From the NCBI GenBank assembly GCA_002104905.1, contig MCFE01000073.1, positions 62,001 through 126,000 of the forward strand: 64,000 nucleotides of DNA. Direction: 5' to 3'. Every line of letters starts with the position of its first letter. Position 1 is the first letter of the stretch. The position numbers and the translations under genes were made by a program. The notes under the pieces were generated by a model. The model was not told the DNA's origin. It saw nothing but the letters and a program-made list of their open reading frames with translations, and did no database searches. Of this stretch, positions 11,342 to 23,652 are shown one piece after another. The DNA comes from Basidiobolus meristosporus CBS 931.73 (lineage: Eukaryota; Basidiobolomycota; Basidiobolomycetes; Basidiobolales; Basidiobolaceae).

Positions 11342-11399
11342 ATTCTCCCCTGCTAAAGTTGAAATGGTTCTCCTGAATCTATTTTCTTGTGATACCAAT

Positions 11400-14300
11400 A
11401 TATTGATGTTTCAGTTTTATCAGCAAGTCTTGCAAGCTTGAGTCTGTCCCTTTGCACCAAGTCTTCCAGGATATTGCCTTGTTTGTCCACTAGTTGGTAA
11501 GTTGCAAATGGACATTCTCTGATGATCTTGAATGGTCATGTCCATAGTGGCTCAAACTTCTTCCAAGTGTTGTTTCTTAATAATACAAAGTTCCCAACTT
11601 TCAATGCTTCTGGTGCTATAGTCTTATCAAATCTCTGCTTCATCTTTTCTGCAGTTTGAGATACTTTGGTCTGTGCCCCTGGATGTCTTTGTTCCAGTTG
11701 CTGGTGTCTACTTGGCTGACTGAGTTCATCTTCTAAGGTGTCTGTAAGCTTTGGTTGTGTAAGATCTCCTGTTATCCTTGGTTCAGATCCATACACTAAG
11801 TGAAATGGCAATTGCCGGGTGGTATTGTGTACTCTGACTCTGCATGCAAAGAGTGCTTGGTCTATATACTTGTCCCATCTGCTGACAATTCCATTTGCAT
11901 ACTTGGTCAGCATTTTTCCAAATAATCCATTAAACCATTCAGTGACTCCATTAGTTCTGGGGTGATATGCCAAGGTTTTCAAGTGTTTGATCTGCTGCAT
12001 TTCCAGGTAAGCTTCCAATGTCTTTGCCATAAAGTTTGCACATCTATCAGATAGAATCTCTACAGGGCATCCAAACTTCATAAGGATCTCATGGTAGATG
12101 AAACTTGCGACTTCTTGTTCACTGCTATATGTACAGCTTTAGCCACTGGCCATTTTGCAGCATGGTCAATTGCTACCAGGATCCAATGGTTGCAGTTCCT
12201 TGTAGTTGGCAGTCTTCCAATAAAGTCAATTCCACATCTTTCAAATGGTCTTACAGGCTCCAAGGGAAAGAGTTCAGCAATTCTCTGTGGTTGGCCTGGG
12301 TTGATTTGGCAATTTGGGCATGTTTTCACTAGCTTCTCAATGTCTTGTTTCATTCTGGGCCACCATGCTCTGGCTTTCACAAGACTATAGGTTCCTTCAA
12401 TTCCAAAATGTTCATATCCATTGTGTAGCTTATCTATTAAATCAAGGCAAGAAACATAAGGGCAATAGGCAATAGGGCTTCCATCAACAATTTGGTAGAG
12501 TGTTCTATCCTGCACTACAAATTTGATGGCTTCATCCCGGATTATCTTCTTAATATCTTCATCCACCTGATTAGGAATGGCTTGGTCCTCCAAGTATTAT
12601 AGTAATAGGCTAGGCCAATCTGATTCATGCACCAAGTTGAGTTGTGCAACTTGAACTGATCTTGATAAGGTGTCAGTAACCATGTTTTTTTTCCAGGACA
12701 GTAGACAATCTCCAAGTCAAATTGTTGCATGTATTCACTCCTTCTTTTCATTCTACTAAGGAATACCTTTGGAGTAAATATATACTTGAGGGAGGCATGA
12801 TCAGTCTTCACAGTGCATTTGACTCCTTCAATATAGCATCTCCATGTCTTCAAACAGTAATATAGCAAGAATCTCCTTCTCATGCACTGGATAGTTTTGT
12901 TCTGCTAAGCTCAGTTTGTTAGACTCAAAGGCAACAGGGTAGTCCTTTCCCCCAAGTTCTTGGCTCAACACTCCACCAATTGCATAATCTGAAGCATCTG
13001 TGCACAGAGTAAACTCTTTTCTGAAGTCAGGTATTCTTTAGCTTGGCAGCTTAGCAAGTTCATTCTTGAGTGTCTGGAAGGCTGTGTAACAAGCTATGTC
13101 CCACATGTAGGTATTGTCTTTCTTCACAATATCAGTTAAAGGTGCTGCAATACTTGCAAAGGACTTGACAAATCTCCAATAAAAGGAAACCATTCCAAGG
13201 AACAATCTGAGCTCTAATATGCTATTGGGCTGCTTTAGATTCTTGATAACTTCAACCTTCTTAGGGTCTAAGGTTACTCCTGTGCTAGTCACTATGTGTC
13301 CCAGATATTCAACATGTTCCTTGAAGAATTCACAATTGGGTAGCTTGCCATAAAGCTTGTTCTCACTTAGCTTCTTCAAGACCTTTTTAATGTGTACCAA
13401 GTGATCCTCTTCTGTCTTGCTGTATATCAATATATCATCTAGGTAGATTATGACAAACCTGTCTAAGTACTCCTGGAAGACAGTCCGCATCAGAGTCATG
13501 AATGTTGCAGGGGCATTGGTGAGGCCAAAACTCATGACTAAGTACTTGTAATGTCCATACCTGGTCCTGAATGCTGTCTTAGGGATGTCTTCTGGCTTCA
13601 CCCTTATCTGGTTGTATCCTAACATGAGGTCAATCTTGCTGAAAATAGTGGCTCCATTGAGTTGGTCCAAGAGCTCATCAATCCAAGGTATGGGGTATTT
13701 ATTCTTCACAGTAACTGAGTTGAGGGCTCTGTAGTCAATGCACATCCTAAGTGTTCCATCCTTTGTCTTCACAAAAAGTACTGGTGCTCCCCAAAGTGAC
13801 TTGCTAGGTCTGATGTATCCTTGCTCCAGTAACTGATCTATTTATCTCTTCATCTCTTCCAACTCCAATGGACTCATTCTGTAAGGTGTGTTATTCACTG
13901 GAGGGCTATCTCCTGTTTCAATGGCATGATCCATGTCTCTGACTAGTGGTAGGCTTACAAGCTCTTCTGGAAATACATCTGAATATTCCTTCAAAAGAGA
14001 CTGGACCTTCTGGGGAACTGGAGTGGAGGAATACTCCTGCAATTCTGCCATAAGGAACATCTGGGCAACTTTTCTTAGTGCTCTACAGAACTGTGTCTTG
14101 CTAAGCTCACTTGCTTCACACACACTGGATTTGACCAAGTTAAAAACCAGTCTGGCAGCTAATAGCTACCAGGACTTGTTGTTCTTCTGGATCTGAGTAG
14201 CATGGGTTCTCCAGTTGATTGATGGATTACAACAAAATAGTCAGGTCTTCCCAAGTACAAGGTCAAACTTGCAGCTCCAAAATATATAGGCCTGTAGATC

Positions 14301-14519
14301 TTGTTCATAGTCATTGATCTTCATCCTCACTGGCTGAGTAATAGAGTTGATTATATGAGAGTTCCCATCAGCTGTTGAGACTGAAGTTGATTTGGTGGGT
14401 CCCAAGTTGATTCCAGCTTTCAATGCAAATTGCTCTGACATGTACTCATGTGATGCTCCTGAGTCAATTATGATCTAAGCAGGTACTTCATTGGTTTGAG
14501 GTCATCTGGGATAGTTATT
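11400..14519 (-). pseudogene. G1 pol: protease, reverse transcriptase, RNase H, integrase (broken)
   Basis: In order on the minus strand: protease motif IDSGASHEY near 14470 with an in-frame stop just before it; the RT region 14138-13038 with the [17 protein letters not shown] and catalytic YLDD motifs; RNase H around 12883-12600 (TDHASLKY); integrase HHCC finger around 12450-12300 (H...H..., CPNC); and the DDE core with GIDFIG, LSDR and the GVTE.FNG glutamate at 12300-11900. A chromatin-directing chromodomain is not seen after the core. The frame is broken at least five times (stops near 14150, 13840 and 13035, and frame changes near 12600 and 12080). Confidence 0.9.
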
Positions 14520-15446
14520 CTTCTGTCATATGGAAGGTGAGTTCTGAGTCTTCTTCAAGTTCATCTGCCATTTTACTATGCTCCATGGCCTCAATATGAC
14601 TAAAAGTTCTTGATGGCTAGCATCCATTTCTTCTCTGAGGGCAGTACTTTGTAATATCTCCCTGCTGGTGGCAGCTGAAGCAAAGTCCTTTCTTCTTACA
14701 TTCTTCTGAGGTAGGATTCTTCTGCATAGCATCTATTTCCATTGGCACTACTTCTGATTGTCTTCTTCCATAGAGATTGTAGCCTCTCTGATTAGTCATT
14801 GTGGGCTTCCCAGCTCCAAACATAGCCGGGTCATAGTCTATGGCAATCTTGATGCCTTCTTCAATAGTCTGAGATCTTCAATAATTCACTTCCTTAAGCA
14901 TTCTTTCTTTCAACCCATCAATAAAGTATTCAACTTGATCCAGAGGGTCCATTCTTTCAATTTGCTCCAATAGACATCTATATTCATAGATGTACTCTTG
15001 GACCAGTCCTCCCTGTCTGAGTGTCTTTAACTTTCTTTTTAGTAGTGTCTGTAGGTGTGGGGGCTCTAAGGCATCCTAAATTCCAACACAAACTCATACC
15101 AGGTAGAGATTGTAGAGTATCCCATCATGTTGGCCGACCTGATCTTGTTGTGGTACCACTGAAAAGCTGTGTCTGCCAGGTAAGAGGCTGCATAATGTAA
15201 CTTGCTTTCTGGAGCAATTCCCTTAGCCTTGAAAGCTTCTTCAATCTGGAAGAGCCAAGTTCCCAGGTTTTCATTGACTCTACCATGGTACTGGCTGACT
15301 TTCACACTAAAGTTGCTCTTGACAGGGTTTTGCTGGCTTTGGGCCATGGTAGTCCTTCCTTGTTGCTACTGGCTAAGGATCTGGAGTAACTTTTGCTGGG
15401 CCAGGATTTGTTGCATAGCATTCTTCCATTCTTGACTTTTGGACAT
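14520..15446 (-). pseudogene. G1 gag (capsid/nucleocapsid), broken
   Basis: Starts at a Met shared with other gypsy copies (MSKSQEWKNAMQQIL) at 15446 and includes WLFQIEEAFKAKGIAPESKLHYAA...L, a Ty3-type capsid stretch. The nucleocapsid knuckle reads CFSCHQQGDITKYC, in which the zinc-binding His of CX2CX4HX4C is Asp. G3 keeps the His. An internal stop near 15365 and a frame change near 15065 disrupt it. Confidence 0.85.
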
Positions 15447-15504
15447 TTTGAGGGAGGCTTGTTCTTTCTTCAGGAGGGATGTTTCTGGTTATTGCTGCTA
15501 CCAA

Positions 15505-15869
15505 TGTTACAAGCTGTGGTATAAGGGTTGTAGAGGAATAGGGAGTTTAGCTAGTATTATATTCACTAAAACTTGAACTGATTTTATTGAGGTTCCAGCA
15601 GCTCATATACATTTTGCCGGATCAATTGCTGACTAATTGTATTTCCTAATGTAGGCTGTGGCTGATGACTCATTTGCTTGCATCATCATCAACCAATAAG
15701 ATCCTATGTGATATATCTATTTTGGTCTGATAAGGATCTGCTGATTCATTTGCTAACTAATGCTGCTGATTTGATTGATAATACTGCTATACTGATAACC
15801 AAAACATGTAACTAAATGATTTGACTAAAAACTGATCTAACTTAAACATTCAAGCGGCAGATCATAACA
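15505..15869 (-). repeat. G1 5' LTR
   Basis: 365 bp, with TGTTATGATC...CTTGTAACA-like ends on the minus strand. Its outer edge joins copia-2 sequence at exactly the same base as the LTR of G3 (42287/42288). Confidence 0.85.
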
Positions 15870-16023
15870 ACTTAAGATACACTTATAAGAACTCAGAACA
15901 GGATCTGGTGGGATACTATGATGCAGGTTGGGGACAAAATTTAGAAGACGGAAGATCCACCACAGGATACACCTTTCATTACTATCAAGGAGCAATTTCA
16001 TGGAATTCAAGAAAGCAACCAAA
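15870..16023 (+). pseudogene. Copia-2 RNase H fragment beside G1
   Basis: Encodes pieces of the copia-2 RNase H (LRYTYK.SEQDLVGY.DA.WGQNLED.RSTTGYTFHYYQGAISW). It parallels 42288-42441 almost base for base, then stops at 'gcaaccaa' and changes to repeat R1. Confidence 0.85.
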
Positions 16024-17365
16024 TGTGTGAGATCCAGGGGGCTTATTCCATAATGCGCACACATTATTACTATCCAAATGCCAACACTAAGAACATTCTT
16101 TCCCACAGAGCAAGCATACAGAAGTCAGCATGCAATTTCAGCAAAGTTAGCAAGCTATCAGCTGTTGACTAAAATATGGAATTAATTGGAAACCAGAGAT
16201 ACTTAAGATAGACGGTATCTGTTGGAGCAAAACCATTCCTATGGGAGCAATGCATTTGCTTCTCATCAATATCCCCATACTGATGACCAAGTTGTAGATG
16301 GGGCATTTCAAGCTAAATGAGCCCTTCAAGATACCTGGGAAATTTGAAAGAATTGGTAAAATATTACCAAGTATTTGCAACCCTAAGTACTTCTCAACGG
16401 CCCCAATCAATAGTTATACAAATAAGCAACAACACAAATTTAAAGACTGGATGAACTGGATATTTATTTATTCAAGTGGCATTCAGAAGCCATTCTTACC
16501 AAGAGTACATTGGAAGCATTGGGAGTCATATGCAGGCATTGTAGGATATTCATCCAGATGCGGATCACTGATGCCAACTTGACACATCTACAGCTGTTGT
16601 GTAAGGAGTTTGTAATGGGATTTGAGCAGCAATTTTACAAACATAAAGCTTAGCATGTAGATATCTGCGCTACTGTATCCATTATCTACTCTGTCATGCT
16701 TGGTGTGTGGCAAATACTGGTCCTTGCTTCACTTTTTGGGAGTTTCCTAAGGAGCAGATGTGTGGGGAGATGGGAAGACATGTCAAATTGCAGATACTAC
16801 CATATCCCAATCTCATCAAGAACATTACCAGCAAGTCTGGCATGGATTTAATGAGTTGGTACATGGAGGACAGCCAGGAAAAGTTGGAAATATTGAAGAT
16901 AGATGTACACATGGTGAAACCTATGCCTACAGCATTAAGAAGCTATGCGGTCCCAATGCTTGGGTAATCAGTTAAGTAATGCAAGGTTGGGTTTGGTGCA
17001 AAAAGCAGCTGATTTTTATTAGCAGTACTCTACCAAGGTTTGCCAGACTTCTCTTGGTCACAAGCCAACTTCTGCACCAATCATTACAGAATTCATACAA
17101 CCAAGAGCCTGCAAATATCTATAAGGGGGACTAGAATCCAACCAGGAAAAGGAATATATTGGCTAAATACCAAAAAGCTCTTTGTGGATATTTAGGAGGA
17201 ATTCATGGTAGAAGTGGCAGCAACCATGCATATGTTTGCAGAATGTATTTGTTTCCAGCAGTGCAACATATATGGCAATCTCGCAAGTCTCACACTAAAA
17301 AGCTGTAAAGTTGAGGTAATAGAAGTATATCAATTGAGGCAGGAGTGTAAATTTGCAGAGGATAG
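16024..17365 (+). repeat. Unidentified coding repeat R1, segments Z, X and start of Y (copy B, left part)
   Basis: The best preserved R1 copy. Frame 16298-16582 (GHFKLNEPFKIPGKFERIGK...), frame 16760-16975 (WGDGKTCQIADTT...) and a frame near 17032-17190 (LYQGLPDFSWSQANF... then GTRIQPGKGIYWLN) are each conserved in another R1 copy. It continues after the G2 insertion at 25786. No catalytic motif is recognised. It could be an unfamiliar DNA-transposon or rolling-circle element. Confidence 0.6.
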
Positions 17366-17733
17366 TGTTATGATCTGCTGCTTGAATGTTTAAGTTAGAT
17401 CAGTTCTTAGTCAAGTCAATCAGTATATGTTTAGGTTATCTGTATATCAGTATTATCTATTATATCAGTAGCATTAGTCAGCAAATGAATCAGCAGATCC
17501 TTATCAGATAGAAATAGAAGTATTAAGTAGAATCTTATTGGATGATGATGATGAAATCAAATGAGTCATCAGCCACAACCTACATTAGGAAATACAATTA
17601 GTTGGCAGTTGATCTGGCAAAATGTAAATAAGGAGCTGCTGGAACCTCAATAAAATTCAGTTCAAGTTTTAGTGAATACAATACTAGCTAAACTCCCTAT
17701 TCCTCTACAACTCTTATACCAAGACTTGTAACA
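17366..17733 (+). repeat. G2 5' LTR
   Basis: 368 bp starting TGTTATGATC and ending CTTGTAACA. It is followed by the primer-site-like TGGTAGCAGCAAT at 17735. Confidence 0.9.
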
Positions 17734-17791
17734 TTGGTAGCAGCAATAACCAGAAACCTCCCTCCTGAAGAAAGAAGAAACCACCCTCAAG

Positions 17792-18290
17792 ATGTTGGAC
17801 AATCAAGAATGGAAAAATGCCATGCAGCAAATCCTGGACCAACAGCAACAGTTACTCCAGATCCTCAGCCAACAGCAACAAGGAATGACTACCATGGCTC
17901 AGAGCCAGCAAAACCCTGTCAAGAGCAACCTTAGTGTGAAGGTCAACTGGTACCATGGTAGAGTCAATGAAAACCTGGGAACTTGGCTCTTTCAGATTGA
18001 AGAAGCTTTTAAAGCTAAAGGAATTGCTCCAGAAAGCAAGTTGCATTATGCAGCTTCTTACCTGGCAGGTGCAGCTTTACAGTGGTACCACAAAAAGATC
18101 AGGCCAGCCACTATGATGGGATGCTCTACAATCTCTACCTGGGATGAGCTTGTGTTGGAAATTCAGGATGCTTTTGAACCTCCACCCCAGCAGACACTAC
18201 TAAGATGGAAGTTAAAGACACTCAGACAGAAAGGAATGGTTCAAGAATACATCTATGAGTAGAGATGTCTACTTGGACAAATTAAAAGAT
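17792..18290 (+). pseudogene. G2 gag, truncated
   Basis: MLDNQEWKNAMQQILDQQQQ start, a Gln-rich N-terminus, then the capsid stretch WLFQIEEAFKAKGIAPESKL. It stops at 18260 and then jumps at about 18290 into the region just before RT (CCNPSINWRTHATQIQ in the intact copy), deleting the zinc knuckle and the aspartic protease. Confidence 0.85.
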
Positions 18291-18292
18291 GT

Positions 18293-18976
18293 TGTAATCC
18301 ATCAATCAACTGGAGAACCCATGCTACTCAGATACAGAAGGACAACAAGACCTGGTAGCTATTAGCTGCCAGACTGGTTTTTAACTTGGTCAATTCCAGT
18401 GTGTGTGAAACAAGTGAACTTAGCAAGACACAGTTCTGTAGAGCACCAAGAAAAAGCACCCAGATGTTCCTCATGGCAGTATTACAGGAGGATTCTGCTA
18501 CCCCAGCACCCCAGCAGGTCCAGACTCTCTTGAAGAGATATTCAGATGTGTTTCCAGATGAGCTTGTAAGCCTACCACCAGTCAGAGACATGGATCATGC
18601 CATTGACACAGGAGATAGCCCTCCAGTGAGCAAGACACCTTACAGAATGAGTCCATCAGAATTGGAGAAAATGAAGAGACAAATTGATCAGCTATTGGAG
18701 CAAGGATATATCAGACCCAGCAAGTCACCTTGGGGAGCACCAGTGCTTTTTATGAAAAAGAAGGATGGAACACTTAGGATGTGCATTGACTACAGAGCCC
18801 TCAACTCAGTTACCATGAAGAATGCATACCCCATACCTTGGATTGATGAGCTCTTGGACCAACTTCATGGAGCCACTATTTTCAGCAAGATTGACCTCAT
18901 GTCAGGATACAACCAGATAAGGGTGAAGCCAGAAGACATCCCTAAGACAGCATTCAGGACCAGATATGGACATTAT
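18293..18976 (+). pseudogene. G2 reverse transcriptase, N-terminal part
   Basis: Encodes the pre-RT linker and RT fingers: [31 protein letters not shown] and [14 protein letters not shown], ending at the RTRYGHY position where C1p is inserted. The reading frame resumes at 23653 with YKYLVMSFGL. Confidence 0.9.
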
Positions 18977-19345
18977 TGTTGAAATATTGGACTATTTGGT
19001 ATCATTCAGCAGCTAAAAATTTACTTAACCATTCTAGACTAGTCTTAGTCACTGTAGGACTCATTCACTGCCTTAACTTTGCCACTTTCACCAGATATAT
19101 GATCCTATGATTATTTCCCTATAGTCAGGATCAAATTAGCACTATTACCAAACATTATGTACTAACCCTGAAGCTGTTACAGAATGCTCCTGAATATTGA
19201 GAAACCCTCCATACTTAGTGTTATAGCTGTATTACTTCTACAAAGGTATAAATACTGAGCTTCTTTATGAATAAGCAATAGTTCAACTATTATCACTATT
19301 TCTTGATAAGCTCCTTATATCCAAATCACTTCATAAATTGCAACA
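18977..19345 (+). repeat. C1p 5' LTR
   Basis: 369 bp with TGTTGAAATATTGG...ATTGCAACA ends; it contains a TATA-like 'tataaata' near 19246. Confidence 0.93.
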
Positions 19346-19378
19346 GGTTATAAGCCCCAATTGCCTTAATATATTCTA

Positions 19379-22300
19379 ATGATGACTTCTACCAGCAAAC
19401 AGAGCAATACGAACATCTACCCTGTAAAGGAGAGGTTTGATGGGAAGAACTACAGACTTTGGAGAATCAAGATGCAGATCCACCTTGAGGAAAGAAAGCT
19501 TTGGAACATAGTAACAGGAAAGGAAGTTGAGCCCAAAGAAACAGCAGAAGGTGTGGAGAAGTTTCAAGAGAAGGAGAGAAAGGCCTTCAATACCATATGC
19601 ATCAATGTGCAAGACTCCTCCATTGGACAAATCCATGCCTCAAATACTGCCAAAGCAGCATGGGAATCCTTGGAGAAGATCTTTAGAGCAAAGTCAGTAT
19701 CAAGCAAGCTTTATTTGAAACAAAAGTTCTTTAACACAAGGAAGAAGCCAGATGATGACATGCTACAACTCATTACCAGAATGGAGGCACTTGCAGAAGA
19801 ACTTTACAGTCTTCATGTTGGTGTAGATGATGAAGAAAAGATACTGTGTCTGCTTTGCAGCCTACCAGACAAGTATGAGCCACTCATACTTTCTTTTGAA
19901 AGCAGAGAAGAAGACTTGACCTTAGACTATGTCAAAGGAAGACTTCTCCATGAACAACTCCAATGTAATGATCAAGCAGAGAAAATTGAAGATAATGCTT
20001 TATTCAGTTCAGAAAGACACACAGAAAAGAAGGGAAAGCAACAAAACCAAAGAAAACCTGGCTGCTGTAACTTCTGTAAAAAGCCAGGACACTGGGCAGG
20101 AGAATGCAAGAAGAAACAAGCAGACAAAAAACAGAAACTAGAGCCGGCAAACCATATAACCACTGATGAACAGTTATTTGTAACTGCACAAGAGAGTGCA
20201 AATAACCAAAGTAATGAATGGTATATTGACTCTGGAGCATCACAGCATATTTGTGGTATAAAGGATTGGTTCAGCAACTTAAAGACTATTCCTGTAAGAA
20301 AGGCTTTTCTGGGAGATAACTCTGCATTGGACAACCAACAGCTATACAACTAAATGTGAGTGATAACTCAGGGGCAACAACAGCAAAACTGACTGACGTA
20401 CTCTATGTACCTGGAATAGCTGAAAACCTACTCTCAGTCAGTAAAGCAACTACTCAGGGACTGAAATTTGCTTTTACTAAGCTGAGCTGCGCAATATTGA
20501 GTGAAAATGGACAAAAATTAGCTTTGGGAATCAGAGATCAAAATATATGCAATTACAATGCAAGATCATTGTACCTGAGCATGCCAACATTACTGAAACG
20601 GATGAAATCAGCTGGGATACGTGACATAGGGGGCTAGGACACATAGGGGAACAGAAAATGAGCCAATTGGTGAAAAATCAACTAGTTTTGGGTTTATATT
20701 ACACAATTCCAATCAAATTGAATGTCTGTAAGGGATGTACATATGGCAAACAAGCTAGGCAATGTTTCAAGAGCTCAGGAGGCATGAATACCGCCAAAAT
20801 ACTGGCTATTGTACACTCAGACATATGTGGCCCCATGAGAACACTGTCTTTTGGAGCCAAGAGATACTTTTTGACGTTTATTGATGACAAGACAACATAT
20901 ACATGGGTGTACTTCCTCAAAACAAAGGATGAAGCTTTAGAGACATTTAAGCACTTCTAGAACATGACAGAAACACAAACTGGGTGTAAATTGAAGGTGC
21001 TACAAAGTGATAATGGAGGAAAATACTGCTCAAAAGAGTTGGCAAAATACTGCACATATACTAGTATACTTCAACAGACTACTGTTCCCCATACTCCACA
21101 GAAAAATGGAGTAGCAGAACGTGCAAATAACAGTAGTAGAGATGGCAGGATCTATGCTACATGATAAGGGAATGGACTACAAGTATTGGGCTGAATCTGT
21201 TGCCACCACTGTATACATCAAGAACAGATGCCTAACAACAGCACTACATGATTCTACACCCTTTGCAGCATATACAGGCAAAAAAACCAGATCTCCAGCA
21301 TCTCAGGATCTTTGGCAGTGATATTTTTTGTCACATCCCTCACAAAAAACGCTCAAAGTTGGAACCAAAGAGTAGGAAAGGGATCTCTGTTGGGTATTTT
21401 GAAGATACTAAAGGGTATAGAGTGTATGATGGCAAAATTCAGGAGCTGATCAAGAGCAGGGACATTGTATTTGAGGAGAATTCAGATCAGAAAGCCACAG
21501 AACTCATTGGCCAGCTACCTGATGATGCAATCAACACTAATGAAGAAGATACGTTCCAAATCCAGCCAGATATGGAAGATACTTCTACCAGTTCCATATC
21601 AGAACAGATTATCCCAGTAAGGAGATCTACTAGAATAAGAAATGCCCCTGGATCCTGGTGGCAGACATCCAATGATCATGAAGAAGCTTATCTTGCCTTA
21701 TGTGCCAAACCTCAGAATCTGGAACAGGCAATGCAAAGTCCAGATGCTACTATGTGGCAACAAGCCATGCAGGAGGAGTACTAATCACTGATCAAGGCAA
21801 AAACATGGGAACTGCTAGATTTACCAAATGGGAGAAAGCCAATAGGATGTAGATGGGTCTACAAGAACAAGATAATCTCCAATGGTGCTGTTGATGAGTA
21901 CAAGGCTAGATTGGTAGCTAAAGGCTATTCCCAGATCCAGGGACTAGATTTTAAGGAAACATTTGCTCTGGTTGCCAAGTTTAACTCTATTAGGACAGTT
22001 CTAGCCCTGGCAGCTGTACACAGTCTAGATCTACACCAAATGGACGTCAGAACAGCCTTTCTAAATGGGGATTTGCAAGAAACTATATATATGGAGCAAC
22101 TAGAAGGTTTTACCAATCCAAAAGGCCCCCATAAGGTGTGCAAACTTAGAAAATTGTTGTATGGGTTTAAGCAGGCACCCAGAGCATGGTATAACAAGAT
22201 TGACACATATCTAGAGGAAATTGGTTTCTCTTGTAGCACTGCAGATCACAGAATATATGTAAAACAACTCATGAAGGGTGTGATCATCCTAGTTCTTTAT

Positions 22301-23288
22301 GAGGACAACCTAATTATAGCTACAAGTGACCAAGAGGCACTTAAGCAGACAAAATCAGATCTCTTCAGCAAGTTTGAGATGAAAGATCTTGAAAAATTGC
22401 GCTATTTTCTTGGAATTGAAGTCAAATTTAACATACATACGCAGAAAATTGTGCTGAATCAGTCTAAGTACATCAGGGACATTCTTAGACGCTTCAAAAT
22501 GGAAAATTGCAAACCTGCAGCAACCCCTATGTACAATAACTTGAAATTAAGCAAATCACAGCCAGTTATAGATGAAAACAGCTCAAATATGGACCAAAAC
22601 TTTCCCTATTAATCAATGGTTGGTAGCCTAATGTACTTGATGGTGTCTACACGTCCAGATATTGCAGTGGCAGTTGGAATAGTCAGTGAATTGATGCAGA
22701 ATTATGGATCAGATCAAATTGCAGCAGTTAAGCAGATTTTCAGATATCTACAAGGTGCCATAAATATGGTACTGTAATACTCTGGAGCAGCTAGTAGGCA
22801 AATATTTGATGGTTATAGTGATTCAGATTAGGGTAGGGATCTGATTGACAGATGCTCTACCACAGGCTATGTATTTCTTTATGCTGGTGCAGCTATTACT
22901 TGGAATTGCAAGAAACAACCAACTGTGGCCCTATCTACAACTGAAGCCAAATATATGGCTGCATGTCAAGCAACTAAGGAGGCTTTATGGCTACAAAAAT
23001 TATTCAAAGACTTAGGTTTTAACTCAGATGAACCAACATGTATTTACAAGGATAATCAAATTGTATTTCATTAGCTAGAAATCCTACTAATTGTGCCAAA
23101 ACTAAGCACATTGATATACAGCATCCCTTTGTGAGGGAAGCTGTAGAAAATAACTTAGTGGAGTTAGTTTACTGCCCAACTGACAAAATGGTGGCAGACA
23201 TATTGACAAAGCCACTAGCTAGGCCACAGTTTGATATCCTTAGAGAGAAATTGGGATTAAGAAACTACTTAGTTGAGGGGGATTGTTG
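19379..23288 (+). pseudogene. C1p gag-pol polyprotein, broken
   Basis: The gag part is open for 324 residues (19379-20353), with the UBN2-like N-terminus VKERFDGKNYRLWRIKM, the zinc knuckle CCNFCKKPGHWAGEC and the protease motif WYIDSGASQHIC. Downstream it is frameshifted near 20350 and at several later sites, although the integrase motifs (VHSDICGPM, QSDNGGKY), RT (YEDN replacing YVDD at the catalytic loop) and RNase H remain readable. The YVDD-to-YEDN change destroys one catalytic Asp pairing. Domain order PR-IN-RT-RH is that of Ty1/copia. Confidence 0.93.
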
Positions 23289-23652
23289 AAATATTGGACT
23301 ATTTGGTATCATTCAGCAGCCAAAAGTTTACTTAGCAATTCTAGACTAGTCTTAGTCACTGTAGGACTCATTTACTGCCTTTACTTTGCCACTTTCTCCA
23401 GATATATGATCTGATTATTATTCCCCTATAGTCAAGATCAAATTAGCACTATTACCAAACATTATGTACTAACCCTGAAACTGTTACAGGATGCTCCTGA
23501 ATATTGAGAAACCCTCCCTACTTAGTGTTACAGCTGTATTACTTCTACAATGGTATAAATACTGAGCTTCTTTATGAATAAACAATAGTTCAACTATTAT
23601 CACTATTTCTTGATAAGCCCCTTATATCCAAATCACTTCTTATATTGCAACA
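23284..23652 (+). repeat. C1p 3' LTR
   Basis: 369 bp. The polyprotein stop codon (TGA) lies inside its first bases, as in C1m. It is preceded by the G-rich polypurine tract 'ttgagggggat'. Confidence 0.93.

Larger units (their letters stand above)
10974..15869 (-). mobile_element. Ty3/gypsy LTR retrotransposon G1
   Basis: Two LTRs in the same orientation (10974-11341 and 15505-15869) bound a gag-PR-RT-RH-IN order typical of Ty3/gypsy. A polypurine tract (AGGGGAGAA on the minus strand) precedes the 3' LTR. The primer site TGGTAGCAGC follows the 5' LTR, compatible with the 3' end of a tRNA finishing GCTGCTACCA (initiator Met likely). No matching target duplication flanks it: the left flank is R3, while the right flank is a copia-2 RNase H fragment. 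That means at least one end was changed by recombination. Multiple frameshifts and stops make it inactive. Confidence 0.9.
18977..23652 (+). mobile_element. Ty1/copia retrotransposon C1p nested in G2
   Basis: Two 369-bp LTRs (18977-19345, 23284-23652) and the target duplication ATTAT/ATTAC (18972-18976, 23653-23657) place it inside the gypsy RT codons. The LTRs differ at about 20 positions by eye. The primer site GGTTATAAGCCCC (19346-19358) differs by one G-to-A from that of the younger C1m. The polyprotein carries numerous stops. Many CpG sites of C1m are TpG or CpA here. Confidence 0.95.

Noticed and set aside
10974-15869. Target-site duplication for G1
   Set aside because: The left flank (TGCAGT) and right flank (ACTTAAG) do not match; the ends come from different contexts.
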